Shown here one piece after another: positions 1 to 8,189 of a stretch of DNA of 64,000 bases. Origin of the DNA: JAOUFP01 sp963801505. GTDB taxonomy: Bacteria > Nitrospirota > Thermodesulfovibrionia > Thermodesulfovibrionales > UBA6898. A program made the position numbers and the translations under genes. The notes beneath the pieces are model-generated. The model was given only the letters and a program-made list of their open reading frames with translations. It was not told where the DNA came from and did no database searches. The DNA is taken from assembly GCA_963801505.1 (NCBI GenBank), contig CAWDEY010000022.1, positions 100,199 through 164,198 of the forward strand. Direction: 5' to 3'. How positions within the stretch are numbered: the first letter of the stretch is position 1; each line of letters opens with the position of its first letter.

Positions 1-214
1 GGTGCTCATCCCAGGTGCTCTTTAAGGGTTCAAGTCCGGAGTTGTAGTACTGATCGAGGAACTCTTTTTCGATATCTTCATTGAGATGCCTTTTTATTTC
101 ACTGAATATGCTGTAGTGCACAAAAAAGTAACTTATGCTCAATATCAGTATACTAAAGGCAAGGGCAACAACTGTAAATATTCTGGTCAAGCGCTTTTTG
201 GCAGGATTTATCAT
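1..214 (-). CDS. Sensor histidine kinase, N-terminal part (cut by window edge)
   Basis: The reading frame opens with ATG at 214 and runs off the window after 71 codons. The visible part has a basic N-terminus (MINPAKKRLTR), one hydrophobic segment at about residues 12-33 and the beginning of a periplasmic or linker region rich in Glu and Tyr. It lies 18 bp downstream of an OmpR-type response regulator on the same strand, the usual order for a two-component operon. The kinase core (H-box, ATPase) lies outside the window, so the call rests on the membrane segment and the context. The signal sensed cannot be told. Confidence 0.6.
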   Translation of the reverse strand, partial: MINPAKKRLTRIFTVVALAFSILILSISYFFVHYSIFSEIKRHLNEDIEKEFLDQYYNSGLEPLKSTWDEH

Positions 215-232
215 AATTGACAGGCCTTCCTC

Positions 233-898
233 TCAGTCGGCAAACATGTAACCGACCCCCCTGACACTTCGTATCAGATCGTCGTGGGAATATTCCTTTA
301 ATTTTTCTCTGAGCGCCTTAATATGCACATCAACTATATTAGTGTTGGGATTAAAATCATATCCCCATATATTTTCAAGTATCTGGGTACGGGAGAGCAC
401 ACGGCCCTTGTTCTTTATTAGATACACGAGGATTGAAAATTCTTTGGGACGCAACAATATTTCCTTGTCCCCTGCATGGACCCTGTGGGCCACCGCATCG
501 ATCTTTAATACGCCGTAACTATATTCGGTAAGCGTATCCTGTTTGCGGCGAAGGAGCGCCCTCACCCGTGCAAGGAACTCTTCGAACGAAAAAGGTTTGG
601 TCAGGTAGTCATCTGCCCCGCTGTCAAGACCAAGGACTTTGTCTTTTACCGAATCCCGGGCAGTAAGCATCAGTATAGGAGCTCGGATTCCTTTTTGCCT
701 GAGCTTTCTGCAAAGCTCGAATCCATTCATTCCCGGCATCATAACATCGAGGATTATCATATCATAGGTATTTGTTTCAAGAAATAAAAGGGCCTCTTCT
801 GCATCCGTTGAATGGTCAATCGAATAATATTCCTCTTCAAGGCCCTTTTTGATGAAGTTGGCCACACCCTTTTCATCTTCGACAAGCAGTATTCTCAT
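233..898 (-). CDS. OmpR/PhoB-family response regulator
   Basis: A 221-residue two-domain regulator. Residues 1-115 are a receiver domain with the acidic pair E7/D8, phospho-acceptor D51 (in IILDVMMPG), T79 and the conserved K101 (LTKPF). Residues 125-221 are a winged-helix DNA-binding domain ending in VRGVGYMF, typical of the OmpR group. The short gap to the following membrane kinase start suggests co-transcription as a cognate pair. Length and motifs are complete. The target genes are not evident; nothing in the flanking sequence marks this as a metal or phosphate regulator. Confidence 0.93.
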   Translation of the reverse strand: MRILLVEDEKGVANFIKKGLEEEYYSIDHSTDAEEALLFLETNTYDMIILDVMMPGMNGFELCRKLRQKGIRAPILMLTARDSVKDKVLGLDSGADDYLTKPFSFEEFLARVRALLRRKQDTLTEYSYGVLKIDAVAHRVHAGDKEILLRPKEFSILVYLIKNKGRVLSRTQILENIWGYDFNPNTNIVDVHIKALREKLKEYSHDDLIRSVRGVGYMFAD

Positions 899-945
899 AA
901 TTGCTTATATATTAACATATCCTGCCTTGATCTATGGACATAGGG

Positions 946-1062
946 ATTAAAGACTCCTCCGGCAAGGCCACAGGGAATCTCAATGCAATGTATATTTTTT
1001 CATTATATTCGCCCGCTTACCCTGTAACAAAACCACGGGGGATATCGCTTGCTATCCATTTA
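946..1062 (-). repeat. Dispersed intergenic repeat, family A, copy 1
   Basis: Read on the minus strand this starts with TAAATGGATAGCAAGCGAT and ends GGAGGAGTCTTTAAT. It matches the element at 16127-16270 over its full length, including an internal CCCCGTGG...CCAC-like segment, the AATATAATGAAAAAA box and the GCATTGAGATTCCCTG box. Other copies lie at 26288-26380, 45004-45088 and 46951-47034. It fills the space between the response regulator and rhomboid genes and has no coding capacity. Confidence 0.75.
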
Positions 1063-1064
1063 TC

Positions 1065-1745
1065 TCAGTAATATCTTCTGTTGTTCCTCTTGAATAATGT
1101 TACCAGCAGAAGACCCGCAATAAACCCTCCGATGTGTCCCCACCACGCCACACCGCCGCCAGCTGCAGGCAGCACCTGGGCGACTGTTCCTGAAAAGAGC
1201 TGAAGCAAAAACCACCACCCTAAAAAAAAGACAGCTGGAAGCTCTATAAACCAGGGGAAAATGAATATCGGGATAAGTGTCAGGATCTTTGCCCTTGGGA
1301 ACAAGACGTAATATGCACCCATGACTCCTGCGATCGCTCCGGAAGCGCCAATGACAGGCATGGAAGATCGAGGACTAAAATGGATGTAGAACAAACTGGC
1401 AAGTATCCCAACAATCAGATAAAATATGAGGAATCTGCAATGTCCCATCCGGTCCTCTACCTTGCTGCCAAATATCTTGAGAAACCACATATTGCCCAGA
1501 AAGTGGAGCCAGCCCCCGTGCAGGAACATCGTGGTCAGAAACGACAGGTAATCTACCGGCAGCAGCCCATGGCCATGACGCTTGGTATATTCAATCGGAA
1601 CTATACCAAAATAATACGTGAAATCCTCAAGTAATTCACGTGGCAAGGTGGTTTCAAACAAAAAAACGATACCGCAAAGGATTATCAACATCCAGGTAGT
1701 TGACGGGAATGTTCTGTTTGGTACGGTGTCCTTGACGGGAAACAT
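1065..1745 (-). CDS. Rhomboid-family intramembrane serine protease
   Basis: A 226-residue polytopic membrane protein with about six hydrophobic segments. The rhomboid catalytic dyad is visible: S135 in GASGAIAG and H204 in WWGHIGGFIAG. The HGGWLHFLGNMWFL segment (about 76-89) is the conserved loop-1/TM2 H-x-x-x-N region. Rhomboids cleave single-pass membrane proteins inside the inner membrane; the substrate here is unknown. The start ATG at 1745 gives a short cytoplasmic tail (MFPVKDTVPNR) usual for this subgroup. It follows aspS by 60 bp on the same strand and may be transcribed with it. Confidence 0.92.
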   Translation of the reverse strand: MFPVKDTVPNRTFPSTTWMLIILCGIVFLFETTLPRELLEDFTYYFGIVPIEYTKRHGHGLLPVDYLSFLTTMFLHGGWLHFLGNMWFLKIFGSKVEDRMGHCRFLIFYLIVGILASLFYIHFSPRSSMPVIGASGAIAGVMGAYYVLFPRAKILTLIPIFIFPWFIELPAVFFLGWWFLLQLFSGTVAQVLPAAGGGVAWWGHIGGFIAGLLLVTLFKRNNRRYY

Positions 1746-1805
1746 TCTTTTTATAGACCACCCTGCATTAGATGCCTGCCGGATTGCGGGAAGAATCGGA
1801 CCTGG

Positions 1806-3587
1806 CTATTCTATTGGCACATCTGACTTTATATGAAGTTCCCTCAGCTGCTTTGTGTCCACGTTTGAAGGGGCCCCTGACATCAGACAGAAGGCCTTCT
1901 GTGTTTTTGGGAAGGCGATCACGTCCCTTATGGATGTTACACCTGCCAACAACATCACGAGTCTGTCAAGGCCAAGGGCTATACCGCCATGCGGAGGCGC
2001 GCCGTACTGGAGCGCATCGAGCAGAAATCCGAATTTCGTATTAGCATCTTCCTCGGATATATTCAGGAGGTCGAACATTCTTTTTTGTGCCTTCTGGTTA
2101 TGTATCCTTATGCTGCCGCCGCCGATCTCATAACCATTGAGGACTAAGTCATAAGCATTTGCCTTTAAAGACGACAGCAGGCCTTTATCGCTGATGTCTC
2201 CTGTCAGCATTTTTTCCATATCGCCATTCAGCGGTGAGGTAAAGGGATGGTGCATCGCCTGAAAACGCTCTTCTTCTTCATCCCATTCAAGCAGTGGAAA
2301 ATCCGTTATCCATACAAATTTAAAGCCCGGCTGTATGAGGTTGAGTTTTTTACCGAGCTCAAGCCGCATACGGCTCAGGACATCATAGACAACCTTCGGC
2401 CTGTCCGCAACAAAGAGCATCATATCACCGTCTTTTGCCTCAAGTCTTTCTGCCATCACACCAAGGACCTCTTCAGGGAAGAACTTTGCTATAGGGGACT
2501 CAAAACCATTTTTGACCTTTATCCACGCAAGACCTTTGGCGCCAAAGGCCTGGGCCTCTCCTGTAAGCAGATCAATCTCTTTCCGTGAGATACCTGCCAT
2601 GCCTTTTCCATTTATGGCCTTGACCATCCCGCCTGACTGAAGCGCATCCAGAAAAACCTTGAAAGTACCTTTGCCTGCCAGGTCCGCCATATCTTTGAGT
2701 TCAAGGCCGAAGCGCATGTCAGGCTTGTCATTGCCGAACCTTTCCATTGATTCCTGGAAGCTAAGCCTCTGGAAAGGGGCCTCGATATCCATGTTCATCA
2801 CTTCCTTGAAAAGCCCCTTCATTAACCCTTCCATCAACGATATGATCTCATCCCTGCCCGCGAAAGACATCTCCAGGTCGACCTGGGTAAATTCAGGCTG
2901 TCTGTCTGCCCTGAGATCTTCGTCCCTGAAACATTTTACTATCTGAAAATACTTTTCCATGCCTGCAACCATCAATATCTGCTTGAAGAGCTGCGGGGAC
3001 TGTGGAAGGGCGTAAAAATGGCCCGGGTTAAGCCTGCTGGGCACAAGATAATCCCTGGCCCCTTCGGGCGTTGATTTTGTAAGCATAGGCGTTTCTATCT
3101 CGAGGAATTCATGTTCATCAAGGAAGTCCCTCATAAATTTTGATATGCGATGGCGCAGGACCATATTTCTCTGCATCTCGGGCCGCCTCAGATCGAGATA
3201 CCTGTGCTTGAGCCTGAGCGCCTCTCCCGCATCTGCAGCCTCTTCCATGTTAAACGGCAGGGGTGAGGCCTCATTTAAGACTTCCAGCTTCTGTACATAC
3301 ATCTCTGTCATGCCTGTAGGCAGGCCTGCATTCTCCGTGCCTTCCGGCCTCTTTCTTATCTCACCGGAGACCGCGATAACATATTCGGCCCTGAGTCCAT
3401 GCGCCTTCTCATGCGCCTCAGCTGAAACATCAGGACTGAATACCACCTGGCAAAGCCCGCTTCTGTCCCTCAGGTCTATGAATATCAGACCTCCGTGGTC
3501 TCTCCGTCTGAATACCCAGCCGGCCAGGGTCTTCACTGAGCCGATGTCCGTATTATTTATCCCGCCACAACCTTTATCTCGAATCAT
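1806..3587 (-). CDS. aspS: Aspartyl-tRNA synthetase
   Basis: A 593-residue class II synthetase of the bacterial type. An N-terminal OB-fold anticodon-binding domain (about 1-110) precedes the catalytic core, with motif 2 around FRDEDLRADRQPEFTQ, an inserted GAD domain in the middle (about 290-410) and motif 3 near the C-terminus (GIALGLDRLVMLL). It charges tRNA-Asp; whether it also charges tRNA-Asn cannot be decided without knowing if gatCAB is present. The start codon overlaps the stop of rluB in an ATGA arrangement, so the two genes are translationally coupled. Length is normal for bacterial AspRS. Confidence 0.97.
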   Translation of the reverse strand: MIRDKGCGGINNTDIGSVKTLAGWVFRRRDHGGLIFIDLRDRSGLCQVVFSPDVSAEAHEKAHGLRAEYVIAVSGEIRKRPEGTENAGLPTGMTEMYVQKLEVLNEASPLPFNMEEAADAGEALRLKHRYLDLRRPEMQRNMVLRHRISKFMRDFLDEHEFLEIETPMLTKSTPEGARDYLVPSRLNPGHFYALPQSPQLFKQILMVAGMEKYFQIVKCFRDEDLRADRQPEFTQVDLEMSFAGRDEIISLMEGLMKGLFKEVMNMDIEAPFQRLSFQESMERFGNDKPDMRFGLELKDMADLAGKGTFKVFLDALQSGGMVKAINGKGMAGISRKEIDLLTGEAQAFGAKGLAWIKVKNGFESPIAKFFPEEVLGVMAERLEAKDGDMMLFVADRPKVVYDVLSRMRLELGKKLNLIQPGFKFVWITDFPLLEWDEEEERFQAMHHPFTSPLNGDMEKMLTGDISDKGLLSSLKANAYDLVLNGYEIGGGSIRIHNQKAQKRMFDLLNISEEDANTKFGFLLDALQYGAPPHGGIALGLDRLVMLLAGVTSIRDVIAFPKTQKAFCLMSGAPSNVDTKQLRELHIKSDVPIE

Positions 3588-4315
3588 GCAGACTCCCCAA
3601 TGTTTAATTCCTTTTTTAATATTCTCAGCTCTTCACCAGAGATCAGACGGCACTCACCCGGCTTAAGCGGCCCCATCTCCATTCCGTTGATCTTTATCCT
3701 CATCAGTCTGATTACATCATGCCCTACTCTTTCAAGCATCCTGCGTATCTGACGTTTTTTCCCTTCGTATATGACAATCTCAAGCCACGAGTTGCTCTCT
3801 GATTTGCGCAGACGCTTTACCTTTGCAGGGGCTGTTACAGTTCTTTCCAGCCTTATCCCGCTTCTGAGCTTCTCAATATTCTCATCCTCAATATTGCCTT
3901 TGATCTTGACCAGATAGGTCTTGGGTATCTTTTTTGAGGGATGCAGGACAGCATGTGTAAATTCCCCATCATTTGTCAGCAGTAGCATGCCCTCTGAATC
4001 ATAATCAAGCCTGCCTACAGGAAATACCCTCTGCTTTATACCTCTTACGAAATCTTTTATAGTAGGCCTGCCCTCCGGATCGCTCATCGAGGTCACTACG
4101 CCCCTGGGCTTGTTGAAAATAAAATAGACCTTTTTTTCAGGCCGAAACAGGAGCTTTCCGTCGACTTTCACATGGTCTTTGAGCATGTCTGCCTTCATAC
4201 CAATGGTGGCCACCTTGCCGTTTACTGTAACACGGCCCTCTATGATAAGCTCTTCGGCTTTTCTACGCGAAGCCAGGCCCATTTCTGCAATAATTTTCTG
4301 AAGTCGCTGTTCCAT
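3584..4315 (-). CDS. rluB: RsuA/RluB-family rRNA pseudouridine synthase
   Basis: A 243-residue protein with an N-terminal S4 RNA-binding domain (about 1-60, with ASRRKAEELI) and the RsuA-family catalytic domain. The catalytic aspartate is D104 in GRLDYDSEG, followed by LLLTNDGE. It isomerises uridine in rRNA; the RluB role (23S helix 89 region) is the most likely assignment for a protein of this length with an S4 domain, but RsuA or RluE-like specificity cannot be excluded by eye. Its stop overlaps the aspS start by four bases. Confidence 0.9.
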   Translation of the reverse strand: MEQRLQKIIAEMGLASRRKAEELIIEGRVTVNGKVATIGMKADMLKDHVKVDGKLLFRPEKKVYFIFNKPRGVVTSMSDPEGRPTIKDFVRGIKQRVFPVGRLDYDSEGMLLLTNDGEFTHAVLHPSKKIPKTYLVKIKGNIEDENIEKLRSGIRLERTVTAPAKVKRLRKSESNSWLEIVIYEGKKRQIRRMLERVGHDVIRLMRIKINGMEMGPLKPGECRLISGEELRILKKELNIGESA

Positions 4316-4399
4316 AAGGCATTAATAATAACATAAAAGCAGATTAATACACATTATTTTGCCCTGCCTCTTCATAAACCAATAATGTTGAAAAAAGCA

Positions 4400-4536
4400 G
4401 TTCACCACAGAGCACACGGAGAAAACACCATGATTATTAAATAAAAAACAGGGCACAGAGGAATAACCCAAAAGGCGAGATAAAAAACTCTGTGAACTCT
4501 CGTTATATCTAAATTTCTGTGAACTCTGTGGTTAAA
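4400..4536. repeat. Dispersed intergenic repeat, family C, copy 1
   Basis: The ends are near-inverted (ACCACAGAGCACACGGAGAA at the left, TTTCTGTGAACTCTGTGG at the right) and an internal AATAACCCAAAAGGCGAGA box is shared, in reverse, with the element at 42194-42345. The element at 55577-55712 has similar ends. It resembles a small non-coding mobile unit. It covers the extra N-terminal codons an automated caller might add to the next gene, which argues for the downstream start at 4603. Confidence 0.65.
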
Positions 4537-4602
4537 CGGCCGTTTATAATTTCATATAAAATCAGACTGCAAAAATCATTCATAAACGGTTATCATACAT
4601 AT

Positions 4603-5145
4603 ATGACGAAAAAAGCTCCGGCTGCACCCCGAAATAATATTGCCTTCACCAGCGATAATGTTGAGAACATGAAAAAAGTTATCAATGGTTACAAGAATAT
4701 TCTTGTGTGCGGCATAAAGGGAGTGGGCAAGATTACAAATACTGTTCAGGCGGTCCAGGACAAAACAAATGTTTATTATACCGGCAATCTTGTTGATTTT
4801 GAGGGGAAATCGAGGCCGGGAAGTTATAATAAATATCTGAAGTATATAGTGTCCCTGAAAAAAGACATCAATATGGTCGACGATTTAAATATATTGTTTG
4901 ATCTGAAAGACAATATCATTCTCATCATTGACGAGATTTACGGCAGGAGCGAAGAACAGTTAAAAGATATAAACAGACTTTATGCTTTGGAAAACATTCA
5001 GGTACTCCAGATAGTGGGCTGCATGAAATCCATGGGCCCCCTGATCAATAAAATCGACGTAATAGTTGAATTGCACAATGACGGGGCCTTTATAGTAGAC
5101 AATGAGCTGGGAAAGGCCATCTGCGGCATATTCGGGAAAAAGTAA
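4603..5145 (+). CDS. Small stand-alone P-loop NTPase of unknown role
   Basis: I do not recognise the family. With the ATG at 4603 the protein is about 180 residues. It has a Walker A-like GIKGVGKIT near residue 45 and a Walker B-like strand NIILIIDEIYG near residue 108, where the Asp-Glu pair suggests an ATPase of the AAA/STAND kind. There is no fused sensor, DNA-binding or nuclease domain. A longer frame from 4519 exists but its first codons fall in repeat C. The gene sits alone between rluB and a divergently read lipoprotein gene. Candidates include a chaperone-like ATPase or a remnant of a larger defence or phage protein; neither is supported directly. Confidence 0.7.
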   Translation: MTKKAPAAPRNNIAFTSDNVENMKKVINGYKNILVCGIKGVGKITNTVQAVQDKTNVYYTGNLVDFEGKSRPGSYNKYLKYIVSLKKDINMVDDLNILFDLKDNIILIIDEIYGRSEEQLKDINRLYALENIQVLQIVGCMKSMGPLINKIDVIVELHNDGAFIVDNELGKAICGIFGKK

Positions 5146-5216
5146 AGGATTCATAACTACTCAGGTGGATAGACTGAAGGTTAAAGTCCGAAGGCTAAAC
5201 CTCGGGTAGCATCTCT

Positions 5217-5573
5217 TCAGCGACTTGTTATGCTATAGTTTGCCTCCGGGTAATTATCAACTATTATCCTTTCTATTTTTTTTATCGCTTCTTTCCCTTT
5301 TACCTTTATAACAATTTCCATTTTCCCCATACCAAAACCTGAACTCAGAACCTCTCCGGCTTTATTAGTTTTGATTGAAGTATTGATTTTATGTAATAAG
5401 GCCTGGGATTCAGGTGAGCCGATATCATCTCCATGCAGTTCAAAAACAATCCTTATGATTCTTTCGCCTGATAATTCCACGTCTTCTTTTTTCTCATCTA
5501 CGGATGCTTTTTCGAAGCAGGAATATAGAACAAAAAATGAGAATATGAATAAGATTGCAATTGCAGCTTTCAT
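5217..5573 (-). CDS. Small predicted lipoprotein, unknown function
   Basis: A 118-residue protein with a signal peptide (MKAAIAILFIFSFFVLYSC); the lipobox VLYSC predicts lipidation at C19. The mature part holds a short acidic linker and an alternating beta/alpha pattern (RIIRIVFELHG, KMEIVIKVKGKEAIKKIERI), like a small ferredoxin-like fold. I recognise no named family. It is read convergently with the P-loop ATPase gene, so the two are not co-transcribed. No terminator is obvious between them. Confidence 0.65.
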   Translation of the reverse strand: MKAAIAILFIFSFFVLYSCFEKASVDEKKEDVELSGERIIRIVFELHGDDIGSPESQALLHKINTSIKTNKAGEVLSSGFGMGKMEIVIKVKGKEAIKKIERIIVDNYPEANYSITSR

Positions 5574-5829
5574 ATTGTTCTTATTTCTTTACAGACCGCC
5601 CAAGTATTGTAACGGTTATCGGCATGGGTGTCGAACATAATTATCTCCTTTCTGTTATTTTACCAATATCTTTCAGAAAGAGTTAACAGGATGACTGTAG
5701 TTGACAACTTTTATTTTCCGGAATTTCTTGCAATAGGTAGCTGACGCCTGAAGGTTAAGATTCAAGCCAAACGGGCTTTCAGGATACTTCAACTTTATTT
5801 CTGAACGCCTTACAGCCTGTCATATGTAT

Positions 5830-6336
5830 TTACGGAAGCTCTTTTAAGGAACTAAAAGGTGAGTAAAATCCATTTTCAATCATCCGCCCTAAAATCTCAT
5901 CGGCCCGCTTCGAACTTATGATCTTCTTTTTTGACGCCTTAATCAGAATACCCGATGTGCCCGTTAATTTTACCCCGAGCAAAGCAGCTTCCCTCCTTGC
6001 CGCCCTGTCATCACAGGCAAAAATAAATCTTCTCGTCTTTGAAACTGCAATGGCCGACGATTCGCCGAACCCCAGGGAAACAGCAAGAGATTCGAAGAGC
6101 CGCTTTTCTTTATCACCTGAAAGTGCTGTCTCCTTAAGCCAGCCTTCCCTAAGGGCATTGTTTATATCTTTCAGCCCGGCGTGACCTTTCAGTATACCGG
6201 TCAGGTTCTCGGCAGCAATGAAGTCGGTTATGTAGGCCGAGGACGCATACAGACGCTTAATGATATCGAGGGAATCAGACAGGGCAAAATTGCTCAGCAC
6301 ACAGTTGTCAAAGATGACCTCAGGCATTCGCCGCAT
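5830..6336 (-). CDS. PIN-domain toxin (DUF3368-like)
   Basis: A 168-residue PIN-like nuclease. Acidic residues fit the metal-binding set: D10 (VIFDNCVLSN), E92 (GFGESSAIAVS) and D109/D110 (FACDDRAARREA). PIN toxins of type II systems cleave RNA. The start overlaps the upstream antitoxin gene by 17 bp; M4 at 6327 is an alternative start. The family normally pairs with UPF0175-type antitoxins, which matches the neighbour. The protein is of normal length with no sign of damage. Confidence 0.82.
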   Translation of the reverse strand: MRRMPEVIFDNCVLSNFALSDSLDIIKRLYASSAYITDFIAAENLTGILKGHAGLKDINNALREGWLKETALSGDKEKRLFESLAVSLGFGESSAIAVSKTRRFIFACDDRAARREAALLGVKLTGTSGILIKASKKKIISSKRADEILGRMIENGFYSPFSSLKELP

Positions 6337-6634
6337 CTGAGGTTATCTCCGAAGCGTCCTGAACATTCAGTGCAATTTCGCGCTCCCTCAGATATAAACG
6401 TGCGGTTACGGTGTCTATGCCGAGGGCATCAGCCAGCTTGCCGAGGCTTATAAAACCTTCCCGGTATGAATCGATAGCCGCTGCTTTTCTAAGGTCAAGC
6501 GCGTCCCGTTTCGCATATGCCGCGTCAACGGCCTCCCTGACCAGCTCGCCGAGGGTCCTGCCACCCTTGCGTGCGAGGGTCTTCAATCTCTTATGCTGTT
6601 CATCGGTAAAAATAACATTTGTCCTCTTCATCAT
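6320..6634 (-). CDS. Ribbon-helix-helix / UPF0175-like antitoxin
   Basis: A 104-residue protein. The first 50 residues (KRTNVIFTDEQHKRLKTLA, then GRTLGELVREAVDAAY) look like a ribbon-helix-helix DNA-binding domain. The C-terminal part (GFISLGKLADALGIDTVTA, then LREREIALN) looks like the UPF0175 helix-turn-helix module that accompanies DUF3368 PIN toxins. It would bind the toxin and repress its own promoter. M1 and M2 are adjacent candidate starts (6634 or 6631). It lies immediately upstream of the PIN gene with a 17-bp overlap, the classic antitoxin-first order. Confidence 0.8.
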   Translation of the reverse strand: MMKRTNVIFTDEQHKRLKTLARKGGRTLGELVREAVDAAYAKRDALDLRKAAAIDSYREGFISLGKLADALGIDTVTARLYLREREIALNVQDASEITSDAANA

Positions 6635-6719
6635 AGGCCTCCCGATATGTGTAACCTTATGTGTAATACTATCACCGCCCGGCGCTGGCTGTCAATACAG
6701 ACGCCATTTCGGGGACCGC

Positions 6720-6977
6720 TCATTGATAACTCCAGGGAATATCTGCTAAGGATAGACTAAAGTTTGAAAATTGACGAATGGCTTTCAGGATGAGACAAAC
6801 TATTGAAGGTTTCCATGGCTTTTCGAGTTTTGAAATCTCATTTAAAAGTGAATCTAAACATACTTTACGGTCGGCCTTACCATTAGGATGATCTCCTTCC
6901 CACCCGAAATGAAGGTCGGAAATATGAAGGATTGTTGTCACGGTGCCACCCGGAAGATCATTTCTCATACGTCGCAC
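6720..6977 (-). pseudogene. Remnant of a calcineurin-like metallophosphoesterase
   Basis: The frame contains VTTILHISDLHFGWEGDHP, the first metal-binding motif (D-x-H) of calcineurin-like phosphoesterases, probably starting at the GTG at 6941. Conserved-looking sequence continues to about KPWKPSIVCL. It then runs into unrelated residues and stops, before the GD-x-x and GNHD motifs the family needs. The fragment is therefore 5'-only and cannot be an active enzyme. Its upstream codons overlap the 3' end of the ORF6N fragment by 13 bp. I read it as debris of a larger gene left by a deletion. Confidence 0.55.
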
Positions 6978-7321
6978 ATTTTTTCCGTCGGAATGGTAAT
7001 GTTGATCTTTATGGCCTGTTCGCTGTTAAGGATGCTGGAAAGCATCGCGACACCCTGCTCGGTAAACGCATACGGCAAAGATCCGCCAAAATACTTCCTG
7101 TGTGGTATCACAGTTTGTGATACCAGTGCTTCAGCTTCTTTTTCCGACATCTGAAACATGAAATCTTCCGGAAAGCGTTGTATGTTTCTCTTTACCGCCT
7201 GGTTTAATATCCTCGTCTCGACACCGTAGAGTTCGGCAAGATGCATGCTGATCATAACCTTATGGCCACGGATCAGATAGATTTGTCTCTCAATTATCTC
7301 AGCAGGAATCAGCTCTTTCAT
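6965..7321 (-). CDS. ORF6N-domain protein, probably 3'-truncated
   Basis: A 118-residue product with an N-terminal ORF6N (KilA-N-related) DNA-binding domain: IYLIRGHKVMISMHLAELYG, then RNIQRFPEDFMFQMSEKEAE, and a conserved YAFTEQGVAMLSSILNSE. Family members usually continue past this point with a helical tail. Here the frame ends soon after in PTEKMCDV, inside the metallophosphoesterase remnant. Such genes are common in prophages and integrated elements. The domain is intact but the C-terminus looks replaced. No phage structural genes are nearby. Confidence 0.7.
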   Translation of the reverse strand: MKELIPAEIIERQIYLIRGHKVMISMHLAELYGVETRILNQAVKRNIQRFPEDFMFQMSEKEAEALVSQTVIPHRKYFGGSLPYAFTEQGVAMLSSILNSEQAIKINITIPTEKMCDV

Positions 7322-7592
7322 TTGCCCCTCCGTAAATCTGCTGCTGGTTCGCTGGTAAATGGAATTTGTGAAATCACCGATTATTTTTATCCCTCCCCTT
7401 CAAAAATCCATCAATAATAGTACGTTATGTCAGGCTAAAGACAAGAACTATTTCTTTATAAAGGCTGTGAATAGTGAATGGTGAACCGTGAATTGTTCCG
7501 GCACCCCTCTAAAGATAAGATGATCATTGGAAACAAATATGGCTGGACATGGATGCTCATCAGCCAGGGCAACCGCAGGGGGATTGCCCCTA

Positions 7593-7769
7593 CACAATAC
7601 CGGGAAAAAAGAAGGGCGTATGCCATACGCCCCTACCGGATGACTTACGATTTCAGCTGTACCCCTCTGCCTGATCTCCCCTTCGAAAATTTCAGGGCTG
7701 CGACCGAAGCCGTGCCACGACACAATACCGGGAAAAAGATGGGCGTATGCAATACGCCCTTACGGGATG
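7593..7769. repeat. Pair of direct repeats carrying a GGGCGTATGCxATACGCCC palindrome
   Basis: Two units of about 50 bp (7593-7642 and 7721-7769) share CACAATACCGGGAAAAA, a near-perfect palindrome (GGGCGTATGCCATACGCCC at 7614-7632, GGGCGTATGCAATACGCCC at 7741-7759) and a TACSGGATG end. Between them lies a piece of repeat B (CTTCGAAAATTTCAGGGCTG onwards, about 7678-7717). The region has no credible gene. Together with the B copy downstream it makes most of the 870-bp gap from 7322 to 8189 a repeat cluster. Confidence 0.65.
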
Positions 7770-7807
7770 GCTGTCTTAGGATTCGCGCCGTATACCTATG
7801 TCTGTTG

Positions 7808-8004
7808 TCCCCTTCGAAAATTGTAGGTTTGCGACCGAGACTGAGGGTTAAAAATTTCAGGCTGTTTGAGCCGAAGGCGAGTTCCTGAAATTTACCGAAG
7901 CCGACAGAGCAAACCGTTAAGCAATTTTCGTCGGGGCGGCCTTCTTCTGGTTTACCTTTCTTGGCCGTCAAGAAAGGTAAACGGGATATGGGGCAGAGCC
8001 CCCA
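7808..8004 (+). repeat. Dispersed intergenic repeat, family B, copy 1
   Basis: About 195 bp that match 40435-40620 in order: a GCGACCGAG segment, an inverted pair (AAATTTCAGGCTG / TTCCTGAAATTT) around GAGCCGAAGGCGAG, a GACAGAGCAAACCGTTAA-type box, then GGGGCG and CGTCAAGAAAGGTAA. The inverted pair could fold into a long hairpin. No coding potential. The remainder of the 7322-8189 gap holds only a short C-rich stretch at about 8088-8115. Confidence 0.7.
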
Positions 8005-8189
8005 TTCACGAAGAAAGAGTTACTCAGTTGGAGACTGCGTCATAAGAAACTTTATGAAAATCTGACTAGCACAACCCCTTCCGCCCCCTTTTCTAAGGGG
8101 GAATTTTTCAGGAACCTGCCTGCGTTCCAGTGTTCAATAGGACTAACTAACTATCAGATGGGATAAGAATAGGAAGCTTTCAAACTGCA

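Noticed and set aside
4519..4602. Longer N-terminus (28 extra residues) for the P-loop ATPase
   Set aside because: These codons fall in and just after repeat C and look unlike coding sequence; ATG 4603 gives a compact protein.
7478..7971. Open frames of 90-136 codons in 7448-7971 on both strands
   Set aside because: They lie entirely in the repeat cluster (palindromes and family B) and have no family-like sequence.
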